Assembly: GCA_036365455.1 (NCBI GenBank)
Contig: JAWQUS010000007.1
Coordinates: 17,500,001 to 17,564,000 of the forward strand
Source of the DNA: Macrosoma leucophasiata
Lineage: Eukaryota; Arthropoda; Insecta; Lepidoptera; Hedylidae
DNA: 64,000 nucleotides
Direction: 5' to 3'
Shown here: positions 10,530 to 22,629 of the stretch, piece after piece
Layout: each line of letters starts with the position of its first letter
Position numbering within the stretch: the first letter of the stretch is position 1
The notes under the pieces: generated by a model
Told to the model about the DNA's origin: nothing
Database searches by the model: none
What the model saw: only the letters and a program-made list of their open reading frames with translations
Translations under genes and position numbers: made by a program

Positions 10530-12146
10530 TAAATAATAAAATAGTTGTGGCTTAAGATATAAAATATTAATGAACTTTTGATGATGAGATTTGGATTTTA
10601 ACTCTCTACACTTGTTTAGAGTAGTTGGTAAGTAACGTAGTAACCTAATAAATTAATCACGTACGCGAACGTGCACCTAGTGTCGCGTTGAATACATAGT
10701 ATGCACTATGCAGACCCATCAGAACCAGTAAGCAATAATTGAGTGATAAGTGACCAAATAGACATATATGCTTGGAATTTCTATGGGTATACACTGCAAT
10801 TGGTTTTGGTATACATAACAGTATGAAACTTTACGAAAGGGTTTGCGTGTTACACGTGAAAGATACATACAAATAATAATGAAAAACACGTCAGTAATTT
10901 ATTTCATTAAATACATAATTTTAAGGAAATGTACATTTGGAAATTAATTTTCCGTGTTAAGTGTAGAGACATCTACTCGTTATGTAATTAGGCGGCAATT
11001 TGCATCGCTGCCAGTGCATGAACGTGCACCGAACGGTATTCAGTGCACGTACTCGTATATCAACAAATTTCATTACATGCTCTTATTGTATGAATACTTG
11101 TCAGCATCGGACGAAAGTCACCAGGGGTCTAATTATTAACGCTACAAATTTACCGTAGTGTGATATTTATTATATGGAACTCCAATACAAATACATTTGC
11201 AACTGTAACACTGTTGGTTATGAAAAATATATAAAAGAGTTTAATATGTAACAAGTTAATTGTTATTGTGTGTTTTTATGCATCATATTAGCCTAATTCT
11301 AATGTTTTACGAGAAAATAACTTGTTTGGGAGTTTTAACGATTTAATAAATTATTTAAGTAATAATTCGTAATACATTAAAGTATTATGATCATCATTTA
11401 AATGCACCAAGTTGAGGATTTCGAATATAAAAATACCCACGCTCGTGTGCGGCTGTAGCCGGTTGTAATTTAATTAGCCGGCAATTTGCGTCGCCGCCGG
11501 TACGCGAATGTGCGGCGAATGCCGTTGTTCTACGAATTCCATTACATGTCATGCTATTGTTGTACGCATACCCACCAGAATCGGCATTCACAACAGACCC
11601 AATAATTAAGTCACTTTACATTTAGTGTGGAGAGATATTTACATGGAATTTATCTGCGTAGAGCGACCCTCGACCGTGATGAATTTGAATAAAGTTATTA
11701 GAATCTACGATTATGTTTGCCTGAGATATGGATGATGGTAGATGCTATATTTGTTGAACAATAAAAACATTAAAAACTAAATTATTTCTAAAGTAAAAAA
11801 AAAACTGTGTTGAATATAAAATTAATTGTTGTTGCTCTTTGAAATGTATTGCGCATGTTTTATTTAATCTGCAGCGGCCTGTGATGTACCTACCTAATTA
11901 GGCGGCAATTCGCGCCCCCGCCGGTACGCGAACGTGCGCCGAATGCTGCGTTGTTTAACAAATTTCATTACATGATATTGTTATATGCGTACCCGTCGGA
12001 ATAGGACGGCAGTCGCTAGGGGTCTTATTATGAAGTCACTGTGAATTTACCGTAACATGCGTTTTACATGAATTATTTCTGTGAAGTAGCTTTCCAATAA
12101 AAATGAGCATAAAAGATTTGATCGACATTTGATGAAGATTAGGTAA

Positions 12147-12606
12147 GATTCATCATCATCATCATCAATGGCCCTGCGAGAGATGTTATGAGCAGTGTCC
12201 CAGGTTGGGACATTTTTTAGAATGGCTAAAAAGGCCAATTCGGGAGAGGCAGCGACGTCCGCATATGGGCAACGTGAGACCCAATGGTTGAAGACTGATT
12301 TTCTCGCTGATGTCGGACAGCGCGTTGATTTGCTAGGCGCTCATGTAATATAGCCTCGTGAGCCAAGACTCCCTGAGCAATTTTCTTTCGCCAGCAGTCC
12401 TGATCTTCGGCAGTGGCTTCCCAATTCACATGGTCCATAGCAAAGGCAGTCATATCATACTTGATACTGTCTTTGAACCTTAAGAACTGCCTGTCCACAG
12501 GTCGAGTGGCATTGGCAACTTCAGATAGGAGAGTCTGGCGCTGCAAACGAGAATGAGGCATTCGGTGGACGTGGTCTAGCCAACGCAACCGCCTTTGTTT
12601 AAGCAA
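12147..12606 (-). pseudogene. Non-LTR retrotransposon C-terminus (LINE)
   Basis: The minus-strand frame 12226-12606 encodes 126 residues. It starts RRLRWLDHVHRMPHSRLQRQ and has downstream RFKDSIKYDM and NWEATAEDQDCWRKKI segments. This is the hallmark C-terminal extension after the reverse transcriptase in RTE-like LINEs. The reverse transcriptase and endonuclease domains are missing (5' truncation). The cysteine-rich end common in such proteins is not seen. A (ATC)n run at 12,151-12,166 lies where the element's microsatellite tail is expected. It is a dead fragment and has no start codon of its own. Confidence 0.6.
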
Positions 12607-12749
12607 AGCAATGACACAAGGTAGTCCAACAGACTTTAAAATACTCTCGTTGTCTCGTTGTGACCCTATCCTTATAAGAAATCCTTAGTATGCTCCGAAG
12701 ACAACGCATATGAAAAGCGTTTAGGTAAGATTAAGAAGTACGTAATCTA

Positions 12750-14362
12750 TCTATACTTATAATAAAATTGTAGAAGTGTAAATTCTGTACATTAAAAATA
12801 TTGAAAAAATAAATACCAAGGGATGTTACTAGATCGATACCGAACCCAAATATGTGATTAGAAAATTTTTTGTCTGTCTGTTTGTCTGTTTGTTCAAGCA
12901 TCACAGAAAAACTACCGGCCCGATTACAATGAAACTTGGTATGATTATACTTTAATGCATGGCGATTTAACCTTTGGCGCACAACACTGGGTACTTTTTA
13001 TCCCGGAAAAATGTCTGTTTGTATGTGTGTTTGTGCACGCTAATATCAGAAATGGCTTATTCGATTTGCGGTTTTCACTAATATATTGTGGTAAGTTTCA
13101 CTCAACATTTGGTGTTTGTTTCATGTGAATCGGTTCAGAAATAAAAAAGTTATATCTATTTAAAGAATCATATCGAATATTTTTAAGCTATTCTGAATCT
13201 TAGTTTTATCTTACAGGGGGTTTCATACCTAAAAGGTAAAAACGGACCCCACGGATTACTAATCCTCCGCTGTCTATCTGTCTGTCTGTCCGTCCGTCTG
13301 TCTGTCTGTCACCAGCCTGTATCACATAAATTGTCATAGCTAGAAAGATAACATTTTCACAAATTATGTATTTCTGATACCGCTATTAAGACAACATTTA
13401 TTACTAAAAATAAGAAAATGAAAATGTTAAAGGGTCCAAGGGGGCATACAATAAACGTGTTTCTTTTTTCGTATATTTTTTTGCTCGATAATAATAACGG
13501 TAGCAAGTAGACGCTAAAAATTTTCACAGAATTTTTAGGTCTTATGTTGTATATTACCTTTCCATAATAAATCTATACATACATGCATACATACAATACA
13601 TACAATAGGTACATACAATAGATACAATAAATAAAATACATACAATACATACAATACATGCAATACATACAAAACATACAATACAAATAAATAAAATTGG
13701 AGTGTCTGTTTGTAATATTAAAATCACCGCTTTTTACTAAATGCATATGTATGTATACACGGTACATATACTAAAACAATATTTTTTACAATTTTTGTCT
13801 GTCTGTCTGTCTGTTTGGCGGGGCTTATCTTGGCAACAGCTTTACCGATTTTGACGGGACTTCCACGGGTAGGTAGCTGATGTAATAAGGAGTAACTTAG
13901 GCTACTTTTATCTCCATGCATCCATACATACATACATACCTACATACAAATAAGAAGAATTGGAGTGTATCCGACTTTGACGGGACTTTCACGGGTAGGT
14001 AGCTGATGTAATAAGGAGTAACTTAGGCTACTTTTATCTACATACATACATACATACCTACATACAAATAAATAGAATTTGAGTGTCTCCGATTTTGACG
14101 GGACTTTCACTGGCAGATAGCTGATGTGATAAGGAGTAACTTAGGCTACTTTTATCTCCATACAACCATACATACTTAAATAAACCTTCATAAAACAGAA
14201 TTTGAGTGTCTCCGATTTTGACGGGACTTTCACTGGCAGATAGCTGATGTAATAAGGAGTAACTTAGGCTACTTTTATACTAGCTGCGCCCACAACTTCG
14301 TCCGGGTAGATACTGAACAATCATATTTTTTCTCACGTGGACGAAGTCGCGGGCACAGCTAG
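12750..14362 (+). mobile_element. Composite Helitron, 1.6 kb
   Basis: Starts TCTATACTTAT after an A (12749) and ends GCACAGCTAG before a T (14363), the Helitron signature. It is built of two modules. Module 1 (12750-13571) has two (TCTG)n tracts and ends ccataataaatctat. Module 2 starts with a second TCTATACAT (13572) and carries a repeated ~110-bp block. The block (gacgggactttcac ... gtaataaggagtaactta) appears four times between 13,840 and 14,280. The last 85 bp are an imperfect palindrome of two Helitron 3' ends. No Rep/helicase frame is present. An inverted near-copy lies at 34,329-35,601. Confidence 0.7.
13574..13696 (+). repeat. ATACA-rich microsatellite
   Basis: Degenerate (ATACATACA)n/(ATACAAT)n array inside module 2 of the composite Helitron. 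It gives rise to a spurious Cys/Tyr-rich frame on the minus strand. Confidence 0.85.
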
Positions 14363-16057
14363 TAAGGTAAATAAAGGCCTAGACCTGCCAACCAAACGGC
14401 AAAATACGGCACGTCTAGAATTACTTAAAATTTAAAATGTTTTCATTTTAATTATGTTCAGGTATGTACCTACGTGTACGTTTTATATGTACGTAGAGCT
14501 ACGTAGGTATATTTTTTGATTTCGCACATTATGCACGAAAAGAAAAATCATGGTAGATATATCTCTTAAATTTAGTAAGGTTCACTGAGTTGCGGACATT
14601 AAGTACCTACCATAGATTGATCTAATAATTTCAAATGATGTTGGTGGATCATAGGTTGTAGTAAGTATGAATATATTAAATATATTGTTATTAATATATA
14701 TATTTTTAAAGTATTTATACGAAATACCACATAATAAGAACATGCTCTTTTTTAAACTGCTGTCAGACGATTTAAAATTGAATGTCATCAATAAGTTAAG
14801 GAACATTTCATGAATATTATGGATTGAACACAAAAGTGCTAAATATTCTTTGCGATAATGCTGCGATTCAGATTTGAAACAACAAATTGAATACGCCAAC
14901 GGATAAGCAATTGATTAAGCCGAGGCACTTTGTCGGTGCTCACTGCCTGAGCGAAGAACGATAAGGGTCATAAATCAGAGCGTTAAAAAAAAAGAACAAT
15001 TGAACGATAACGAACTTCTTTCGAGGCAGCACGACTAGTTCCTGAGAGCTTTCGTTCTGCAACAATTCCGTTGTCAATGCGATATTATTACCGATCCAGC
15101 AAGTCTATCGAATAATAGTGACTTATAAAGTTTCTTTGCACTTTAGTTTTAATAAGTTATTAAACCGTCAGCTCGCGAGAAAAATATGACAATTCATTTC
15201 AATTGTTCACACGCCGCGCGTTCACATGGCGGTCTCTTGTGTCTTGACGATTTAATAGTTATGATTTTATTTTTATTATGGTAGAGAGTGAAAGTACAGC
15301 ACCGGCACTCGACGGTTTATACACTATCATCTTACTTCTAACGATTAAGGAGAACTGTGGCTTTCATTGTGAGCTCAGCAGCATGTAATTATGACTTTTA
15401 TATGCAAATACGTAATTAAATGAAAAACACAATGAAAACTTTGTTTTGTATTTCAATTATATCCATACAACTTTTAAGGGTTTCCCAAGGAACGCCGTCA
15501 ACAGATCCCAACTTCGTGACAATTGCAATGAGACGAACTTGGAAGAGTCAAACAAGACTTCAGAAATAGATTTTTTTAGATCCGTCCAGAATTAACGGAG
15601 AAATCGGTGAATATAAATAAAAAAACACGAATATGGATAAATCGTCGCCAACCTAAAAAAAAACCTCTTTCCTCCTTTTTCGAAGTCGGTTAAACAGACA
15701 TAGTAGAAATCATATTTGCAGATTTTTTCTCGCGTGTACACCACTACTCCCAACTTCTTCTTCTTTTCTCACGCGACGTTTCGGTCGCTTTCCAGCTACC
15801 GTGGTCACGGGAACGCGAAAAAGTCCGCAAAAATGATTTCAACTATGTAATGTATGAAGCTCGCGAAAACCTGTGTTTAAACGTTTTTTTCTAAACGGAT
15901 ATGTTTACCCGACCTACAAAAAGGAGGAGCAGTTAGTGTAATAAATAACAAGCATGATTAGACTTTCATGCTAATAGGTTCTTTGTACACGCTAGTGTAA
16001 TAAATGAGTGTTAACTTTTTCACTGTCACCTCGTTACGTTGTTTCCTTCGCGAAGTG
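14363..16057. other. Mostly unassigned; PLE-like tail fragment
   Basis: AT-rich with a 105-codon minus frame (14582-14899) of no known family. A fragment at about 15,740-15,812 (acgtttcggtcgctttccag, then accgtggtcacggg) matches the 3' untranslated end next to the Penelope-like element at 41,213. It is preceded by a copy of the tail repeat seen at 2,915 (about 15,670-15,692). Confidence 0.35.
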
Positions 16058-16060
16058 TAA

Positions 16061-16392
16061 GGGTCGTAGCTCACTACAGCCACTCGGCACCCTACGTGGA
16101 CCGCCTCGTTTTACGGCGTCTACTCGTTGTCGACGGGTGGTCCACGGTAGAACAACACGATGTTACTTGTGAACCACTCGCGGACCGCGTGCGGTCCATT
16201 TGGGAACAGCGAGTTGGCCAATGCAAAGTCAACGCATGACAAACTAGTGGTCACCGAGTGAGCCACTCGCCGTCCGCCCGCGCATTTGCGTCTTGCGGTC
16301 GAGGCGATACGGAGCGGAGTTAATGTAATGAGTGCAGACCGCTCGATACGATCGGGCGCTGGTCGAGTGCCGGCTCTAGTGAGCTATGACCC
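16061..16392. mobile_element. MITE with TAA target duplication, 332 bp
   Basis: Terminal inverted repeats of ~21 bp (gggtcgtagctcactacagc and the complement of gctctagtgagctatgaccc) differ at two positions. TAA flanks both ends (16058-16060 and 16393-16395). A 3-bp TAA duplication fits PIF/Harbinger elements, so that superfamily is the likely driver (inference). The interior is clearly more GC-rich than the surroundings and has no transposase. The 66-codon frame at 16039-16239 is a by-product of this composition. Confidence 0.65.
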
Positions 16393-16943
16393 TAAAGCGG
16401 CCTGACGGCTGACGGACCAATAAATAAGACTAATGATTGTGATTACAGGAGTTCATGTTAGAACAGCTTTTAGTTGTTATTAGTAGATGTTCATAATCTT
16501 TTCTGCCAGACTATATTAGCTATATTTTGACAGACACAGACATGTAGAATGTTAATTTTCTTTTTAAAAGAGTCCCAATATTCATAGTGATCCATCTCAA
16601 TCTTAAAAGGAGTTTGCTTGACAAAATAATATATAAATAGATATAATTTAATTTTGGTTACATAACCACTAAGAAAGGACGGGAAAGAGAAATATTGCAT
16701 CAAAGTGAATTTGAAATATTGCCAACTACATGCGTCGCAGTATGAATTGATTTTGCTGCCTTTTGTGATAGCCTTGAGCGACATTCTTCGTCGCTATCCC
16801 GCGGTTTATTGCAGATTCAATCGCTTATTTACCTTGGTTGCTTATGTTTAATGCTAATGACATACTATCACTATAGGTTATTATACTGGGTGACTGGTGA
16901 TTCATGGGATATATTCAAGGGCAAAACAATGCAGGCTTATATA

Positions 16944-17250
16944 TCTACTCTAATATTATAAAGAAACATTTGTGTTTTTGTATGTATGTTCGTAACTGCT
17001 GGATAAAGGCCTCCCCCAAAGATTGCCACAACGAACGGTCCTGGGCCGCCCTCATACAACGATTGCTTGGGATTTTCATTAGGTCGTCAGTCCACCTCCA
17101 AAGAAATCTTATTGAAAAAGAACTATTTTTACTGATCTATCTCGTGTAGGTATATTAAACTAAAATGATTTTTAAAACGTCTTAAATTTCACGTAAAGTC
17201 ACGTGACTTCCTGGGGACTTTTTTATCCAGGCGACCGCAGCGGAGTAAAC
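16944..17250. mobile_element. Helitron start with LINE fragment inserted
   Basis: A Helitron-like 5' end (TCTACTCTAATATTATAAAG, 16944-16963) runs to about 16,993. It is then replaced by a minus-strand fragment of the RTE-like LINE 3' end (16,994-17,098; caaaggcctcccccaaagat-like, ataaaggcctcccccaaaga). After it, 17,137-17,190 resembles the Penelope-like tail (atattaaactaaaatgattt). This is a mosaic of at least three elements. Confidence 0.5.
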
Positions 17251-17497
17251 GAGGTCAAGTTATAATCACAGGTAACAGTCATACTTATAGCCGCACACCG
17301 ATAATATATTGTAGGGCGCGCGCGAGAAAATATTCTTAATTTCATAATTTTGCGGGAAAATTCGGACAAAAATTAAGTACCTATTTCTTTTAAGTAGGTA
17401 CATACTTTAGATAATAATCGACTACTGAGCATCCTATATTAATTTGTCCCATGATTTACCAATCACCTTGTAAGTATTATGTATCTTTTATATACTA

Positions 17498-17676
17498 CTA
17501 GCTGATGTCCGCGGCGTCGCCCGCGTGGATGTCGTTTTTTAATATTGAATTTCTTTGCTATAAGCCTCACGGAGCCCGAGACCTTTCCAACGAATGCAAA
17601 ACCGTGGAAATCGGTTCGTGCGTTCTGGAGTTACAACGTCAGGAAGGAAAACCCGACTTATTTTTATATTATAAAC
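17498..17676 (-). mobile_element. Short non-autonomous Helitron
   Basis: On the minus strand the element ends gacatcagCTAG followed by T, with a GC-rich hairpin region (cgggcgacgccgcgg). The 5' end lies near 17,676 (taatataaaaataagtcggg). The 116-codon plus-strand frame across it (17505-17855) is read through the element backwards and is not taken as a gene. From 17,677 to 18,050 nothing else is seen. Confidence 0.6.
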
Positions 17677-18055
17677 TACGATGTCCCCGAATACTACGTT
17701 ATCTAAAACTAAAACATGGCCTAAAAATATTAAAAATATCGTGTACAGAATATGATAAACGTTTTTGGCAAATAAAACATGTACAGAGTCAGCGCCAACG
17801 TTTCATTGATTTCGAGAATACCTGTTCGTCGTCATCGGCAGTAGGTGGTAGGTAATTTTAAAAAGTCAGTAACAATAAATTGTTGATATAAAATAATATG
17901 CCCCACTGAGATATATTATATTTAAAAAGAACATAATATCACACTAAAGTACCTAATAGATACGTTCTTTAGACTGTGATACCATTCAATTAGTATGACA
18001 TGTAATAACCGATATACTATGCACAGATTTACTGAACAAAAAGTGAAAATATTTC

Positions 18056-18178
18056 GTGTGTGTGTGTGTGTGTGTATCTTCACGCCAGGTCCCTAACGGG
18101 GTAGGCAGAGAGTGAGAGCGCTAGATATCCCGGTCCCCTGACATACCTCTCGTGCCTCGTCTACTTTTTGTGTGCCTT
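18056..18178 (-). repeat. RTE-like LINE 3' end with (TG)n
   Basis: After a (TG)10 run (18,057-18,076), the sequence atcttcacgccaggtcccta ... ggggtaggcagagagtgaga matches the 3' untranslated region of the LINE at 42,743-43,252, in the same minus orientation. No coding part remains. Confidence 0.55.
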
Positions 18179-18835
18179 GTATATTTCTAGTAGAACCGAA
18201 ATAAATAACAATAACACTGTAGCTCACCTAAACTGAAGTAATGCCCTAAAAGTAGAGATAAATTAATTTCAATTTCCATTTGGTAGTACAGTATCGCTAA
18301 CATTAAGCTAAACTAATTGGGCACATTATGTAAATGCCAGGCTTATTAAGATAGCCCGAACGTATGCTAAAATATATGTTTATAATTCTATCAGGCTTCA
18401 GTATGCTAAATGATACTGCCGTTAATATATTCCAGGTTTATAATGGAATTTCGGTGAAGCGGGTCGAATTTATAAACCTTTCTAGAATTCCAATGTGTTC
18501 TGATACTTAGGTTGAAGGGACCTTGCATGACTTGTCTCTCAGAGGACCAGTGTTTGTGTAAATGTAATTTTCTCGGGCATCCATTTAAGTCAAAATCGTA
18601 GTGAACTTAGCATAGAAGAGCAATTTAGAGAAATCTTAGCATAACTTCTGTATTTTACGATGCCATACTCGTCTTTGGTTTTAATTAAGAGAGGGAATAT
18701 AAAAGCTAATAAACCCTTTCGTTTGTTTTAGGTTTCATTAAATTATGTTGGGAATTGGGTCATGAGTAAAACAAGATTAATGGTCATAAAGGTCAAGAAG
18801 TGGTATTGGCTTTTTTGTTTTAGGCACATACTATT

Positions 18836-18935
18836 GAATGGTAGCGGTCAGCACTATTGTATCCCGGTGAGATGGTAACGTACGGCCTTGCACAATGTTA
18901 AAAAAGCTTAGGCCTTCGGGCTTGGCATTTTTATG
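18836..18935 (+). repeat. Degenerate S1 SINE-like fragment
   Basis: Contains ggtcagcactattgtatccc, a 'gatggtaacgtacggcc' segment and cttaggcctt, in the order seen in the well-kept S1 copies (for example 58,857-59,150). The ends are not recognisable. Confidence 0.45.
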
Positions 18936-20980
18936 ACATAAATAATACTATCCAATCAACAGAGACAATAAGGAATATTCGCATAAACTTCAAGTTTTTA
19001 TATCCAGCACTGAAAGTAGAGTAAAATTATAGACACATCTATGTTTATTTTATAACGGACATAAATTCCACGAATAATGTCTGATATTATTCGAATCAGT
19101 GAGAATCCAATGCATTTCTAAATAATTTTGAAATCAAGTAATTATGCATTTTTCATGCCATATTGCAGGAAAATTACATTTGTAATGTTGCTTTTATATT
19201 GTAAACGTGCAAGAGAATACAGTTCCGTGGCTAATTCCTATAATATAAAAGAAGTCAGCACATGAATACAGATTCAGCTTAATTATAATCCTTTTGCGAC
19301 TCCGAATAACGATATCGTTCATTTTAAAATACTTACCAACACTGTGATATTTGCATAATGAAATTTTAAAATATATATATACCACGGTTTTCTTTCTTGA
19401 GTAAAGCTAACTAGGCACGATGCGCTCACGAAAAACAAACAAAAGGGAACAATTGAATTATTTATGCAACTACTGCTTTTCGGAGCACCGTGAACCGTGA
19501 CAGTAGCCAAGCCTTTTCGGGACTTATGTTAATATCTCCGCGAGTTTGTACTCTGCTCACATGTTGCAGTATGTTGCATCCATTTATATGGATCGAGGAT
19601 CACAGAGCATCTGAATTCTATCTCTATGAATATCCTATTCATCGAATTGCAAATGGCATGGTAATAAATGTTGCGCCATGAAATATTTAAACATTCTAAA
19701 TGGACATCTTCAGGCAGGACCTAAATAGGGATAAAGCTGAAATAGCTTTTTCGTTATTACCATTTAAATAACCTTTGTTTATTACTCTTGTGTGCGTAGA
19801 TTTATTTCGGAGCACAAGCCGCAAACTTAATTTGCCCAGAATCCGTAAATATGACGTTTTGTGAATAAACAATGTTTAGAAGACAATGTGACCAGCAAAT
19901 TTAAAGCTTACAATCAAAATGATGCGAAAAAAGAAAAAAAGAACGCTGTACCGAAAAAAAAAAATCAAATTGAAGTCTAGTTACCTACTAATGATCTAAA
20001 ATTAGTTATTCAGTTATTTTATCGACTGTGTAAACTGTCAGTTGCGGTGATTTTAAGGGATATTTCATTAGGCTATTTGAACACGCTGCTATAAACTTTA
20101 TCCGCTATGATATGGTTCGATGGCCGCAGTCAGCACTAAAACGATGTTAACGAGACGTAAACGGTGTGCTGCAACTGTTTTGATTAATTGTTTGCTAGTC
20201 CCAATCATGATTTAATTTGTGCTTTGAATTTTGTTTTTAAAAATTATTGCAATATTTTTTGTAGTGAATAATAATTGCAACGGGAAACGTCCATGGTGAA
20301 TCGTTATGTCGGTGAATCTCTCAAAAATGAAAAGTCTCGTTGGTGATCAGTGTAAAAGAGAGACGACTGTCAGAGGATGAGTTTTCGTATGAGATGAGGA
20401 AAAAGCTTTTTCATAGTACAAATAATAAGTAAGATAGTGGTTGGACTTGGGATTTGGATGATTTAGATCGGAGGGGAGAGGGATTGTTGATAGCGTTGCC
20501 ATTCATAAATGTACTAGTTCTATTTGTTACCGCGAGGTTTCATTGATATGTTACGTAAATTATTAATGATAGCAGTAAATACCCATACATTTGTTTCGTT
20601 TTCTACAACGTTAACGATTGTAGATTGCCTACTTGACTCGGGGGAACAAGTCACTATACCTAAAATCGATACGCATTTGCAGTCGCAGCGAATATACCAA
20701 ACCGGCAATTCGGTCTTAACTACCTTTAAAAAATAACAATTGTTAAGTATCTTTAATCAACGCCAGACGCAACCTGATCAGGTTAACAGGATAAATAAAC
20801 TTAATGGGATTTAAAATAAAAACCTATTGTGGAAAATCTTGTTAGCTCCAGTCTTTGTGGGCATTATTCTCACATTGTAAAGTATTAGCACTGACGCCGA
20901 CTATGGCTTCTCTGTAGATAAATTGATTCTCTGTAAATAAAGTTAATTTACTATCATGATGATAACAGATTCAGCTGAAA
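18936..20980. other. No recognisable gene or repeat
   Basis: AT-rich sequence. Short frames (for example 19490-19681 and 20520-20736) on both strands have no family resemblance and no conserved splice context. Confidence 0.35.
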
Positions 20981-20984
20981 AGAC

Positions 20985-21115
20985 ATCCGCTGCTGGAAGA
21001 AAACCTTCCCCAAAGTGTTTGTTTTAGGTACGTCAAGGGAAACTCTGCCATATTTACCATGATTGGCATACGACTTGGCGATCGTAGTGACGGAAGTTTT
21101 AGATCTTGCTGGGTC
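20985..21115 (+). repeat. Dispersed repeat F, copy 1
   Basis: Contains gctgctggaagaaaaccttc, then ccatgattggcatacgactt and gtagtgacggaagtttta. The same order is found inverted at 44,788-45,090. Probably the 3' part of a LINE or a SINE. From 21,116 to 21,456 a further repeat-like stretch with (TCTG)n and a 'gggggccactttttggggg' block follows. Confidence 0.4.
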
Positions 21116-21456
21116 ACACGATAAAACTTTTTGGAAGGAAGCAGCCTGCAGTGGGTCTGTCTGTCTGTCACGGCCGATTTTCTCTGAAAGTAGGAGGTCG
21201 ATTGAGTTGAAATTTGGCACACATAAGTAAATCAGTGACTCAAACGTGGATGTTAATGAAAATTGATGTATATTAAATATGGGGGCCACTTTTTGGGGGA
21301 TAAATTAGAAAATTAAAAAAATATGCTGTGTGACAAACTTATTATAGAAAATGTGCGACGAGATAAGGGAGTTATCTCCAAAACCAATAAGCATAACATT
21401 TTTGAAAAAAAAATTAAATAAGGATAATAGCTCTTTATAAGATATATATTCGACTT

Positions 21457-21737
21457 GTGGTAGAACTCCAGTGACATGGCTCGCGAGCGTAGGCACCACC
21501 GCATTACCTAATATACTTGCCGCTAAATTGTAGTGTTCAGCACTATCGTGTTCCGGTCAGGTGGTAATGTACGGCCCTGTAATTTCCGGCACAGAGGCAT
21601 AACACCTTAGGCCTCAGGAGTGGTAACGCACTTGCATTTTGACCTTGGTCTTTGTGTTAGTGTCTATAGGCTGCAGTCATCACTTAATATCAATGTGAAC
21701 TGCATGCTTGTTTGCCACTTCCATAAAATAAAAAAAA
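21457..21737 (+). mobile_element. S1 SINE-like element
   Basis: One of about a dozen copies in this window. It starts gtggtagaactccagtgac, passes through gcaccaccgcattacctaat, agcactatcgtgttccggtc and ggcacagaggcataacacct, and ends gcttgtttgccacttc with an A-rich tail. No tRNA boxes or protein frame. The poly(A) tails of the better copies imply LINE-driven retroposition. Confidence 0.65.
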
Positions 21738-22629
21738 CCTATACCTATAAAAAGTATGTGGTATAAGTACCTAGTATAAAAGAATATAATTGTACGAAAC
21801 CCTGTTGCGAGTCCGACCACACTTGGCTCTTTTTTATTTCGAACAGTGCAGCAAGATCAACGTATCCACAGAAACACATGAGCTGGCCGGGACTTGTAAA
21901 TAGTAGTAAGTACTAAAATATTTATGGCTTTGGGACTTTGAGCAGCGCTTTAGGATATACATATTAGTGATGTAACGAATATCAATTTTTAGACATTCGC
22001 GAATGCGAATATCTGCCGTTGATATTGCGAATGCGAATGCGAATATTCACTTTCGAATTTGGCGCCATTTGTCTATGGCTATATTTTGACAGCTTACTCG
22101 GCGCGCGAGTCCCTCACACGCCAATCCGAACAACGCCGATTAATGTTGTGTTTACTTTACGAAAGATAGTCCGCAGAAATACAAAAAAAATGAGGTTAGA
22201 GTGCGTTTAATGATTCAAGGTGAGTAAATCAGTTTCTAGTGAAATATTATGGACCTACGTAAAATAACGTAGGTACCTATATCTACTAGGTATAATAAGT
22301 TGAATAATGCAATATTATCTTGTTTGATATTAATATTTTCACTTCAATAAAAGAAGATGATAATTTTCTCTTAAATGGAAGTAGATTTTTGTAAGAACTT
22401 TAACTACATTAAGAGAGAATATGTTTGACAATTATTATTCCAAGTGTGTATTTTGTTTTTATGTAAAATACGTTTTAAGGCGGTTATCTTTTCTGTTATT
22501 ATTCTAGGTTGAAAATAGAAAAAATACTTTAAGTTCAAAATAGTACACAATTAATGAAAAGAGTGATTAAAGTATAAGAGAAGAATTTGTTTTTGTTTGA
22601 TACTGTTAAACATTATTTTTTCCGTAAAG
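21738..22629. other. Unassigned, with short GCGAAT tandem repeats
   Basis: Near 21,996-22,050 the hexamer gcgaat repeats, giving attcgcgaatgcgaatatct-like DNA. No gene is recognised; 63 codons at 22019-22210 (+) have no family. Confidence 0.35.

Larger units (their letters stand above)
9250..12090 (+). repeat. Cluster of degenerate ~220-280 bp repeat units
   Basis: At least six units lie in the same orientation: about 9290-9540, 10079-10290, 10648-10862, 10958-11240, 11448-11700 and 11868-12090. Partial units sit at 9724-9782 (+) and 9889-9985 (-). Shared landmarks in order: aattag-cggcaatttgc, ggtacgcgaacgtgc, a 'ttcattaca' block, gcataccc with gtcagaatcgg, then gtgatatttacatgga, and in some units ggatatgcataaatacg. 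Spacing of the ggtacgcgaac core varies (767, 553, ~350, ~490, 424 bp), so this is a diverged cluster, not a clean satellite. No reading frame is conserved between units. I cannot assign it to any known family. Confidence 0.75.

Noticed and set aside
13573..13767. Frame with a repeated MYCMYCMY pattern
   Set aside because: Pure translation of an ATACA microsatellite.
16039..16239. 66-codon frame rich in Arg and Val
   Set aside because: It overlaps the TAA-flanked GC-rich MITE; the open frame follows from its composition.
17505..17855. 116-codon plus-strand frame
   Set aside because: It begins inside a minus-strand Helitron terminus and its N-terminal half is the element read backwards.
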